A DNA stretch of 64,000 nt from Flavilitoribacter sp020436695. Lineage in GTDB: Bacteria; Bacteroidota; Bacteroidia; Chitinophagales; Saprospiraceae. The position numbers and the translations under genes were made by a program. Of this stretch, positions 51,506 through 59,569 are shown in pieces. The stretch is taken from the NCBI GenBank assembly GCA_041392665.1, contig JAWKLQ010000001.1, positions 310,001 to 374,000 of the forward strand. Direction: 5' to 3'. Numbering within the stretch: position 1 is the stretch's first letter; each line of letters starts with the position of its first letter. The notes under the pieces are model-generated. The model searched no databases. It was not told the DNA's origin and was given only the letters and a program-made list of their open reading frames with translations.

Positions 51506-53974
51506 TTACAATTCCAACCCAATTGTCAAATATAAGCTCCTCCCCTCCGCCGGAATAATACCCGGCCCCGGATAAGCATCCGCCCGGCGGGTAAAGTAGC
51601 GGGCATCAAAAAGATTATTGCAACTGGCTTCCAGACTGAGAAAATGCCATTTCCATCCCACCGAAAGATCCGCTACCTGATACGCCGGGATGATACCATT
51701 GACGGCCGAAGAGGTACGCACCGCATTGGTTGCATCGGTGAAATGTTCGGCGGTGTAAGCCCAGATGAAGGAAGCTTTCAGTTCTCCACGTCGGTAGGTC
51801 AGTCCGGTACGTAAGGTTAGAGGCGGCACCAGTTCCACTTTTCGGTTCAAAATGGATAAGTCTTCCGTGTTGATATACTTCGCATCGATCAAGGAGGTAT
51901 TTACGAACAGGGATAAACGATTCCGCGCATCATCCGGCCGAAGGAAATGCCAAAGATCGGCTTCGGCAAATATTTCCAATCCGATGTTGCGGGCATCGGC
52001 AATATTGGTCCGCAAGCGGTAATCATTGTACAGTGGCGGTTCTCCCGAACGCAATACCTGGCCGATACGATCTTGGTAGGAGACATAAAAAGCCGTCACA
52101 TCTGCATAAAGCCAGCTACCGGAGCGCGTACGCCAGCCAAGATCAGCCGTGAAACCTTTTTCGTCTTGAATATCGGGATCCACCCGGTTGTTGGGGTTAT
52201 CGATACGCAGATCGGAAAAGTTGATAGCGCGGTAATTCTGGGAAAAATTGGCGTAAAACTCGTATTTATCCGAAGGCTTCCAGCTCGCTCCCAATCCCAT
52301 CAGCAGGAAACCTCTTTTTCTGCTCGTTGCTTCTTCCTGTCTGCTCTCCGCAACCAGATTACCGGCGGCATCATACACCTGTTGCTGGTAATAGCCTTCA
52401 GCCCGGGTATGAATATATTCGTAACGGATACCAGGTGTGAGACTCCAATGGTTACCCAGTCGAAAGATGTGCTCAGCGAAAACCGCATAATTGGTATTGG
52501 GAAAGGTATAATCAGACTTGTCGATATTTTCGGGATCCAGAAAATAGAAATCAGGGCCGCTACCGTCATTGCCGGTGCCCTGTCGGGCCGAGGTGAGCCC
52601 ACGGTACAGCCGAAAACCGGCAACGAAAGTATGTTCCTGTGTACCGATCCGATAGCGATGCAAAAGACGGGTTTCATTCCCCATATTTTTGAAACTGCCC
52701 TCGATCAGATCGCGGTTCTCTCCAAAGTCAGTAACATTAATGGGTGACAAAACTCCCAGTGACTGCCGCCCCGCCAGCAACCCGAAGTTGCGTACGTTCA
52801 ATCGAGTACGCTCGCTTAAGCGGTAATCCAGGGTAAAGGCCAACAGATTCCAGTCTACCTGAAACCAGTTGCGCTCCCGATAGGAAGCCCGGGCATCTCT
52901 TTCGAAAAGTGCATCGGTCAGCCCACCGCCCTGCTGTGCCAGATAGTGCATGCGGGTTAATTCCAGCCCAAAACCCAAGCGATCCGTCGGCTTCCACTGC
53001 AAAGCGGCGAACGCGTTGTGCATATCAAATCCACTATTGGGTCGCCAGCCGTTCCCCTGTTTGTACTGATAGTAAGCAAAATAAGAAAACTGCCCGTCGG
53101 CCAGCGTTCCGGCCAGTTGGTTGTAAGTACCGAGAAAACCGTAGGAACCTATCGTCTGGCGGCTCACCAGACTGATCTTTTTATCCGAGGGAGGGCGCTT
53201 AAAAACGAAATTGAGCATTCCTCCAAACTGTGTACCGTATTGCAGCGAAGCAGCACCCCGTACCACCTGAATGCGATCCAGCGCTTCCGTGGGTGGAGTG
53301 TAATAACTTTCCGGATACCCCAGCGCATCTGCACTGATGTCGTAGCCATTCTGTCGGGTATTGAAATTTGCCGTGCGGTTAGGACTAAGACCCCGGCCGC
53401 CAATCCCGAGCTGAAGCCCGGCTCCGTCACTTTCCCAAATATTCAGACCGGCCACCCGCCCGTATACCTGACGGGGATTGTTAGCGGCCAGATTAGCAGC
53501 CAGATCATTCAATACTACTACCTCACTTTTTTTACCTTCGTAAATGGCTACACCTTCTACGGCACGCAGCCGGGCCAGTCCGAAGCTTTCTTCCTGGTCA
53601 GCCCTGACATTTACCTGTGTGAGTAACTGAGCTTCGTCCTCCAATTGGATGCGAATACGCTGTTGCCCTTTTACCAACTGGATCGTTTCACGATAGGTAG
53701 TCTTCCCGGCATAACTGATGACCAACTGATAATCCCCTTCAGGCAAATTAACTAGAGAAAAATGACCATCTATATCGGTGACGGTGCGTCGGTCCAATTC
53801 CGGAAAACTGATATGCGCTCCGATCAGAGGGGAATGATCGGCTTTGTCCAGCACAAGGCCGGAAAGTACCACCTGTGCTCCAAGGAAAGGCATTGCGAAA
53901 CATAGTGTGATCAAACCGATCACCACTCGTCGAATGATATGCGGCCTTTCAATTTTCCTTTCATTAATTTTCAT
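51506..53974 (-). CDS. FecA-like TonB-dependent receptor
   Basis: Outer-membrane receptor of 822 aa, probably for an iron chelate. The start at 53974 overlaps the last codons of the HTTM gene (11-base overlap), which argues for translational coupling; the frame is open for 19 more codons. Layout: signal peptide (about 12-34, ending FLGAQ), CarboxypepD_reg-like domain (about 38-118), plug (EGVAIYEGKKSEVVVLNDLAANLAAN, GGRGLSPNRTANFNTRQNG, QVVRGAASLQYGTQFGG), then a 22-strand-type barrel. The plug motif GGRGLSPNRT resembles that of ferric-dicitrate receptors. It is the last gene of the imelysin operon. Confidence 0.92.
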   Translation of the reverse strand: MKINERKIERPHIIRRVVIGLITLCFAMPFLGAQVVLSGLVLDKADHSPLIGAHISFPELDRRTVTDIDGHFSLVNLPEGDYQLVISYAGKTTYRETIQLVKGQQRIRIQLEDEAQLLTQVNVRADQEESFGLARLRAVEGVAIYEGKKSEVVVLNDLAANLAANNPRQVYGRVAGLNIWESDGAGLQLGIGGRGLSPNRTANFNTRQNGYDISADALGYPESYYTPPTEALDRIQVVRGAASLQYGTQFGGMLNFVFKRPPSDKKISLVSRQTIGSYGFLGTYNQLAGTLADGQFSYFAYYQYKQGNGWRPNSGFDMHNAFAALQWKPTDRLGFGLELTRMHYLAQQGGGLTDALFERDARASYRERNWFQVDWNLLAFTLDYRLSERTRLNVRNFGLLAGRQSLGVLSPINVTDFGENRDLIEGSFKNMGNETRLLHRYRIGTQEHTFVAGFRLYRGLTSARQGTGNDGSGPDFYFLDPENIDKSDYTFPNTNYAVFAEHIFRLGNHWSLTPGIRYEYIHTRAEGYYQQQVYDAAGNLVAESRQEEATSRKRGFLLMGLGASWKPSDKYEFYANFSQNYRAINFSDLRIDNPNNRVDPDIQDEKGFTADLGWRTRSGSWLYADVTAFYVSYQDRIGQVLRSGEPPLYNDYRLRTNIADARNIGLEIFAEADLWHFLRPDDARNRLSLFVNTSLIDAKYINTEDLSILNRKVELVPPLTLRTGLTYRRGELKASFIWAYTAEHFTDATNAVRTSSAVNGIIPAYQVADLSVGWKWHFLSLEASCNNLFDARYFTRRADAYPGPGIIPAEGRSLYLTIGLEL

Positions 53975-55346
53975 CACCTTTCGAATTTTGAAATGGCAAT
54001 ATCCATTCCTTATGCTGCCAGCCATCCTCAATAGTGGTAAGATCCAGATGAGGATCGATCAATAACCGGCTGGGTCGGGCATTCAAGGTCACGTAGACCT
54101 CGGCCCGCACACTGGGATCCGTTACCCCCTCACGTTCGTAGTACGCTTTCAGAAAATGGGCGTATTGCAGGATCATATCCGGCTGCATGGCCATCTGCTT
54201 TTCCTGATGATCTGTTAGGAAATCTTCATTAAAGACCATCCCCTCTCTTCCGGTCCGGCCGTCCTTCACATAAAAGGTAGCCGTGCCTGCTTTCTCCATC
54301 AGCATCACCCGCCAGGAAAAGCGATAACCTTCCTCGGTCCAGAAGAGATTGCCCGGGTACAAGAGATATCGCCAGGGGAACAATAACTGAAAAGCGAAAT
54401 GCAGGGCCAGTAGACAGTATATCCAGCGGGAGCTATGTTTAAATTGCTTTTGGGTTAATATAGGAGTCTTTACAAGGGGAAGCTTTCTTTCCAGCCATTG
54501 CAACAGCCGCTCGTGAAACCTTTCCGAAAAAAAGATCCAGGTAGCACCGATCATGACTAGCGGAAAAACACCGATCTGAAACATCATACCGGTAAGCCCA
54601 TGAAAAATGATCACACTGAGATAAGCCAATAGGCGTGTAGGTTTCCAGCTGAGCCAGAACACGATGGTAGCATCATAGAGCATACCGATCCAGCTGAACA
54701 ATAAGGGGATGATTTCCCAACGAAAAATGGGTCCAACCAGCGGTAGCTTGTCGTTGGCCGGCACCCAGATCTTAAGCGGTAAAGCAGCTATGAGCCAGTC
54801 ATAATTGATCTTAGCCAGTCCGGCATAAATGTATACAATGGCGATCTGCCATTTAAAGATCAGAATGGTCCAGCGAGGTACATTCTCCCGCAGCAACTCC
54901 GGCCGAAACCGGCCATCCAGAGAAAAGCGGCCGTTGGCCGGCACCCAGATCATCAGAAAGGCGGCAATACTTACAAAATAGTAGTGGTTGAGGTAATAAG
55001 TAAGGTCGATCAGCCAGGTATAAGTGAAGGTCACAAAAAACAGAGCGGCCGCTATTCGATAGTGCCAGCCCAGCCAGATACCCAGCGCTCCAGCCAGCAT
55101 CAGCAGGTGTATACCGTACATTGCCGCCGGAGGCAACAACTGTACCCATTCGAACCCAAAGAACTTAAAGGTAAAATGGGTGTCAATGAAATGTTCGTTG
55201 ATCCAGCCCAGGTACCAGAATCGCAGGGTACTAAACACCATTACCGCTCCGAATACCAGCCGGAAAGTCACCAGCGGCGCAATGGGAACCGGTTTTTGCA
55301 ACCAGCTTTCCCATTTAGTCCGGCCTATGTAGCGATATTGCTGCAT
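53964..55346 (-). CDS. HTTM domain protein (vitamin K-dependent gamma-carboxylase-like)
   Basis: Membrane protein of 460 aa with about ten hydrophobic helices and a C-terminal soluble part. It belongs to the HTTM group related to vitamin K-dependent gamma-glutamyl carboxylase: RLVFGAVMVFSTLRFWYLGW, YLNHYYFVSIAAFLM and IYAGLAKINYDWL align with the core, and the last has a Lys at the position of the catalytic base in the animal enzyme. FSWRVMLMEKAGTATFYVKD is another landmark. A role in modifying a protein of the same operon, or in quinone-linked redox chemistry, is possible but unproven. The start is one base from the preceding stop. Confidence 0.88.
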   Translation of the reverse strand: MQQYRYIGRTKWESWLQKPVPIAPLVTFRLVFGAVMVFSTLRFWYLGWINEHFIDTHFTFKFFGFEWVQLLPPAAMYGIHLLMLAGALGIWLGWHYRIAAALFFVTFTYTWLIDLTYYLNHYYFVSIAAFLMIWVPANGRFSLDGRFRPELLRENVPRWTILIFKWQIAIVYIYAGLAKINYDWLIAALPLKIWVPANDKLPLVGPIFRWEIIPLLFSWIGMLYDATIVFWLSWKPTRLLAYLSVIIFHGLTGMMFQIGVFPLVMIGATWIFFSERFHERLLQWLERKLPLVKTPILTQKQFKHSSRWIYCLLALHFAFQLLFPWRYLLYPGNLFWTEEGYRFSWRVMLMEKAGTATFYVKDGRTGREGMVFNEDFLTDHQEKQMAMQPDMILQYAHFLKAYYEREGVTDPSVRAEVYVTLNARPSRLLIDPHLDLTTIEDGWQHKEWILPFQNSKGDEN

Positions 55347-55347
55347 C

Positions 55348-56745
55348 TTACAGACTTTCCAGAAAGGTAATCACCGCAGCTCTTTCCACTGCAGAGCGTT
55401 CTTCGAATGCAGTCTTTGCCGCCCCGGCTTCCCCTCCATGCCAGAGTATGGCTTCTTCCAGATTACGGGCCCGCCCGTCATGCAGCAAATAGCTATGCCC
55501 ATTGACGGTAGGGATCATGCCGATGCCCCAGAGCGGCGGCGTCCGCCATTCCCGGCCATTTGCCATAAAATCCGGGCGATGATCGGCCAGGCCTTCTCCC
55601 ATATCGTGTAGCAACAGATCGGTATACGGATAGATCATTTGGTTATTCAGGGCGTCAATATCGCTGTCCGAGCCGGTTTGCATTTTGGGAATATGACAGG
55701 AAGTACATTTCATTTGGGTGAATAATTCCTTGCCCAGTAAGACCTTCGGATCATCCACTCCCCTTCTGGCCGGCACGGCCAGTGTGCTCAGATAACGTAC
55801 CACCCGTTCCAATTGCCGGTCCGTCAATTCGGGCTCACCTCCATTGGGTATTTCACCATTTGCCGCCCTTTGCTGCGCCGTGAGGTGATCACTTGGATTT
55901 AGTGAAGAAGTGATGCCGATATCTCCATTGAAAGCATCTGCCGTCTGCTGAATAAGATTAGGCTGATTGGCTTTCCAACCGAAACGCCCCAACACGGTAG
56001 CGTTCCGGGTTTTATCCCATACATAATTGGGCTTGCCGGAAATGCCGTCCTCATTTGTGTCATTCTCGTCAGCAAAACTCAGTATGGTAGATTCCGGAAT
56101 GTGTTCCAGCAGCCCCATACCGGGCAGTTGTTGCCCAATACGTGGAGAGAATTGCAGATCCGGAGCAAAGTCGCCATACTGCTGATCGTAGAATTCATAT
56201 ACCGGACGGCGAAGGCTATACGGTTCGCCATCGGCATAGGTGCCCGGTAGATATTCGTAATTGATGCGTACACGAGCTTCCGCCGGCACTCCAAGAATAC
56301 TTTTATCCTGGAGCTGACCGCCATAGATCAGATCACCAACCGGCTGCCCTTCCGGCCCTTTTCCGGGAATACTCAGACGGATCAGCAATCCGTTCAGCGC
56401 CTCATCCGGGCTTTCGGGGGGAGCGGCCCGTCCGTCCTTAAAATGGCAGCTTCCGCAGGAAATGGCGTTAAATATCGGCCCCAGACCATCCAGCGATTGT
56501 ACCGATGACGGAGCGGTTACCCAATTGGTACGGAATAAAGCATTCCCGGCTACAAAAAAGTCTTCATCTTCACGGCTCAGGTTTTTTCCCTGTACGCCGA
56601 AGGCATTTTCCGAAAAGTCAAAAGTGGTGAAGTTTTCACCGCCCGCATATTGCTCTCCTTCTTCGGCCTGCAGACTTACATCGTCTGGAGTACAGGCAGC
56701 CAGTAATGTGAGTAGATAGGTAAAAAGAAGTAGTTGTCTTTTCAT
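55348..56745 (-). CDS. Di-haem oxidoreductase (DUF1111/COG3488)
   Basis: Exported c-type cytochrome of 465 aa. The chosen start at 56745 begins a lipoprotein signal (lipobox LAAC, Cys18). Two haem c sites are visible: SCGSCHF (about residue 100) and KCTSCHI (about 345). The family is the so-called thiol oxidoreductase/di-haem oxidoreductase group, with SREDEDFFVAGNALFRTNWV and HDMGEGLADHRPDF as landmarks and a WRTPPLWG motif near the end. In other phyla this protein is encoded beside imelysins, as it is here. It probably takes part in periplasmic redox steps of metal uptake. Confidence 0.93.
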   Translation of the reverse strand: MKRQLLLFTYLLTLLAACTPDDVSLQAEEGEQYAGGENFTTFDFSENAFGVQGKNLSREDEDFFVAGNALFRTNWVTAPSSVQSLDGLGPIFNAISCGSCHFKDGRAAPPESPDEALNGLLIRLSIPGKGPEGQPVGDLIYGGQLQDKSILGVPAEARVRINYEYLPGTYADGEPYSLRRPVYEFYDQQYGDFAPDLQFSPRIGQQLPGMGLLEHIPESTILSFADENDTNEDGISGKPNYVWDKTRNATVLGRFGWKANQPNLIQQTADAFNGDIGITSSLNPSDHLTAQQRAANGEIPNGGEPELTDRQLERVVRYLSTLAVPARRGVDDPKVLLGKELFTQMKCTSCHIPKMQTGSDSDIDALNNQMIYPYTDLLLHDMGEGLADHRPDFMANGREWRTPPLWGIGMIPTVNGHSYLLHDGRARNLEEAILWHGGEAGAAKTAFEERSAVERAAVITFLESL

Positions 56746-56762
56746 TTTTTGGGAATTAAAAA

Positions 56763-56791
56763 ATGTCAGGTACTTGGCAAGTGCCTGACAT
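56763..56791 (-). terminator. Terminator- or attenuator-like hairpin within the imelysin operon
   Basis: ATGTCAGGTACTTG (56763-56776) and CAAGTGCCTGACAT (56778-56791) pair at 13 of 14 positions. On the minus strand the stem is followed by a T-run (ATTTTTTAATT), so transcripts from the second imelysin gene may be partly terminated before the cytochrome gene. Confidence 0.6.
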
Positions 56792-56803
56792 CTTCCGCAA
56801 TAG

Positions 56804-57964
56804 TTAAAATTCCGCACCCAGTGCAAAGCCGACATCGGTCAGTCGGTCACTCAGATCGCGAAGTGCTTCTACGGCATCCAGTATGACATCCTGGTTGTTG
56901 AGAATGGCCTGATCAAAAGGGTCCGGGATCAGATCGATAGCGGCCGCGGCCGTCTCAAAGGCAACGTCCACCGCATCCGCTTTGGTTTGGTCTATCCGAC
57001 CGGCTACGGATGACAGGCTTTCGCCGTTTACCGTGCTGCCATCAATCCGGGTGTAACTACCATAGTAAACATTCCAGATACCCTGAAAATTCATCAGAAT
57101 ATCAACATCCGTATTATCGCTGAAGCAGGAGTGTTCATTTTCCTGATCTTCGGAATCTACGGCCACGAACATGCGCTCGCCGGCCAGTTCGCCTTTACTC
57201 AATTCACCCAATGCGGTAAAAAGATAGCCCAGTACAGCATCTTCGTCTGTTGCCAGGAAGGTGCTGCGATAAGCGCCGCCAGTTGCCCATTCATCACGCA
57301 CTAAGGCCAGATGATCGAGCAAAAGATCGGTGACTACCTGCAAGTATAAAGCGCGACGATCCTGATAGGCCGCCGTACCGCTTCCGTCGGTCACATAATC
57401 GGTATAAGGCCGCTCGCCCGGTCCGCTTGTGCTCAGATCCTGGCCCCAAAGCAGGAATTCAATGGCATGATAACCAGTATAGATACTGGTCTCGGAAATA
57501 CTCTCGTTCAGGTCTTCCAGTACGGTCTTGCTGATCTCCGGATAATTAAGTGGGTCATTGATCAGGCCGGCAGTAGCATTGCCCGCTACATAATCGATGA
57601 AATTCTCATCAATCGGCCAGGCATTGATCAGGCCTTCCGGTCCGTCTTCATCATCGATCGGGCCGCCGTAAAAACGATACGCCTCCGTCTGACCATAAGG
57701 TACTCGTGCCTCCAGCCACCTGGTTTTCGCATTTTCGAGGCCGGTTGCCGTTGGATTGGCTACAAAATCGTCAATTGCGGTTTTCAGAGCCTCGGCAGCA
57801 GCATAGCTGTCTTCATATGAAGCGTATACGATTTCCGCATAGTTCTCGAAGACGGCCGCATAATCAGGTGTAAAAGTGTCGTCGTCATTCTTATTACATG
57901 CCAGGAGGCTGATAGCCAATAGCGTAAACAAAAAAGTTCTAATGGTAAAAATTGGGTGATTCAT
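56804..57964 (-). CDS. Imelysin family lipoprotein (with GxHxxE motif)
   Basis: Periplasm-facing lipoprotein of 386 aa in the imelysin (IrpA/EfeO-like, COG3487) family linked to iron uptake. The start at 57964 gives a lipobox LLAC (Cys22); the frame is open far upstream but overlaps repeat sequence. It is all-helical, with the conserved GYHAIEFLLWGQD (GxHxxE, about residues 178-190), WLEARVPYGQTEAYRFYGGPID and the late duplicated half. The length and motif set are complete. The gene is the second of two imelysins in the operon. Confidence 0.94.
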   Translation of the reverse strand: MNHPIFTIRTFLFTLLAISLLACNKNDDDTFTPDYAAVFENYAEIVYASYEDSYAAAEALKTAIDDFVANPTATGLENAKTRWLEARVPYGQTEAYRFYGGPIDDEDGPEGLINAWPIDENFIDYVAGNATAGLINDPLNYPEISKTVLEDLNESISETSIYTGYHAIEFLLWGQDLSTSGPGERPYTDYVTDGSGTAAYQDRRALYLQVVTDLLLDHLALVRDEWATGGAYRSTFLATDEDAVLGYLFTALGELSKGELAGERMFVAVDSEDQENEHSCFSDNTDVDILMNFQGIWNVYYGSYTRIDGSTVNGESLSSVAGRIDQTKADAVDVAFETAAAAIDLIPDPFDQAILNNQDVILDAVEALRDLSDRLTDVGFALGAEF

Positions 57965-57977
57965 GTCTGTGTTTTTA

Positions 57978-58137
57978 GGAATGAGGGCCCCTCTGCCTTC
58001 GGCATCTCCCCAAAGGGAAGACTTCATACCAAATAACAGTGAAGGCCAATTAATATTTAGCCCTTCTTTTTTAGAAAAAATAGTTATGAGGAACGGGGAA
58101 GTAACGGAAAATGCCGAAAGCAAAACCCACTCATTCC
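57978..58137. repeat. Imperfect inverted repeat with REP-like core
   Basis: GGAATGAG (57978-57985) and CTCATTCC (58130-58137) face each other, and inside them TTCGGCAT and ATGCCGAA also pair. The left half has CCCCTCTGCCTTCGGCATCT, a hairpin (TGCC-ttc-GGCA) of a kind often dispersed in bacterial genomes. The element occupies the 214-base spacer between the two imelysin genes. Confidence 0.6.
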
Positions 58138-58178
58138 TCACCCCTCATCTTCCCCACTGGGGGAAATACAAAGGGCGC

Positions 58179-59276
58179 TTAATCTCCGTCCCCACTGTTA
58201 AAGGTGATGGCAATCCCCAGCAGCGAGGACATATCACTTTTGAAAAAGCGGATCTGTTTTTGCATTTCGGTATGCAGGTCATCCACAGTTGGGTCATTTT
58301 GTTCTATCAGTTGGGAAAAGGATGTCGTTTGAGGAATCTGGGCCAGCGCATTCTGAACAGACTGCCATTGGGCCTGGGTCAAAGAGATCAGTTCAGCCCC
58401 TCCCTCTACTGCCTGCAAGTATTCGTGAAACCCTAAACCGTCAGTACCGGTCAGGCTACGGCCATAATAAATACGATCGATAGATGCCAGGTGAGCCTGT
58501 AGTAGTTCCAGTGACTTTCCGGAATAATAGGCTTCGACCAACCGGGGCTCCGACTGACTTTGCCCGGCCCTTTTACCGGCCGGCAACCCTACTTTAAAGT
58601 TCTTGGCCGCTTCATAGCTGCGTACGAACTCATTATAGAGTTGTGAAGTAGCACTGCCTACGTCGGTGCCATCATTATTAATGAATTCACTCTGATAGGC
58701 CTCCCAGGTATCAACAACACGCTCCACTTCGGTATACAAATGGCGGAGGATAGCGGCCAGATACGCACGACGATTGTCGTCCTGTAAAGCTTGCTGAACG
58801 TCCTGCACGTTCCCGGTCGTCCCGTAAAGTAAATACTCGATGGCTAGCATGCCCCGGCTGTCTCGATCGAAATTACTTAGTGAAACGTCACCTGTGCTGA
58901 TGAGTGATTCCATTTTATCTGTATCCACGGGGAAAGTTCCGATCTCTTCGACTAAACCTTTGCGCAGACCCTCTTCTCCAGCCGGGCCAAAATTGAAGGC
59001 ATTGGCCGCTTCCCAAGCCACTGCTGTTGCCAGCCATTGTTCCTGCAGGTCCAGGAGATGAGATTCCGTTGCATCAACAGTGAAAGCAGTCCAGCTATTT
59101 TCAAGTGCGGTGATCTCATCCAACAACTGCTCATAGGCCGGACGGATTAGATGGAGCGCATAATTCTCTAACATGGCTGCCCGGTCGAAATCATCCCGCT
59201 CTTCCGGCTCATTCTTTTTACAGGCAATAGTCGAAAGCAGTAAAAGGAATAGGATCAGGGTAGCATGTGATCTCAT
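58179..59276 (-). CDS. Imelysin family lipoprotein (diverged motif)
   Basis: First gene of the operon; a 365-aa lipoprotein with lipobox TIAC (Cys19). The imelysin fold is clear (WLATAVAWEAANAFNFGPAGEEG, late GLGFHEYLQAVEGG), but the signature reads GMLAIEYLLYG: the histidine of GxHxxE is replaced by Leu while the Glu is kept. It may therefore bind its metal or partner differently from the second imelysin. A TTTAGA-N5-TCTAAA dyad lies 16 bases upstream of the start codon, in its promoter region. Confidence 0.9.
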   Translation of the reverse strand: MRSHATLILFLLLLSTIACKKNEPEERDDFDRAAMLENYALHLIRPAYEQLLDEITALENSWTAFTVDATESHLLDLQEQWLATAVAWEAANAFNFGPAGEEGLRKGLVEEIGTFPVDTDKMESLISTGDVSLSNFDRDSRGMLAIEYLLYGTTGNVQDVQQALQDDNRRAYLAAILRHLYTEVERVVDTWEAYQSEFINNDGTDVGSATSQLYNEFVRSYEAAKNFKVGLPAGKRAGQSQSEPRLVEAYYSGKSLELLQAHLASIDRIYYGRSLTGTDGLGFHEYLQAVEGGAELISLTQAQWQSVQNALAQIPQTTSFSQLIEQNDPTVDDLHTEMQKQIRFFKSDMSSLLGIAITFNSGDGD

Positions 59277-59291
59277 CTGCTTTTATTTTTA

Positions 59292-59308
59292 TTTAGACAA
59301 ATTCTAAA
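59292..59308. promoter_or_regulatory. Metal-regulator-type operator before the imelysin operon
   Basis: TTTAGA-caaat-TCTAAA is a dyad with a 5-base spacer. Its half-sites resemble those of DtxR/IdeR-type iron regulators (TTAGG/CCTAA type). On the minus strand the dyad contains AGAATTTG, close to a -7 element, so bound protein would block the promoter. Confidence 0.6.
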
Positions 59309-59523
59309 CACAAAGGTAGGACCGAACTATTAGTTGTGAAATCATAAAATTTTTGATTTTGCCTATACCTAATATTAGCCTGTTTATCACCACTCTTGGC
59401 TATCAGCATACCTTAGAGACCTACCATATAAATGCTGTTCCCGGAGATAACAGATCAGATAGTTGCCACCTTTCAAGCTTAGGAGGAGTTCATGACAAAC
59501 ACAAAGTGAACTAAAAAATAATT

Positions 59524-59543
59524 TTTAGATTGGTCTAAATTTG
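59524..59543 (+). promoter_or_regulatory. Operator overlapping the -7 element of the TonB receptor gene
   Basis: TTTAGA-ttgg-TCTAAA (59524-59539) is a perfect dyad overlapping TAAATTTG (59536-59543), an exact TAnnTTTG -7 element. The same half-sites occur at the divergent imelysin promoter. Repression by a metal-sensing regulator is inferred. Confidence 0.65.
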
Positions 59544-59569
59544 TATTTTTACAGTTCAAACAAAGAACT

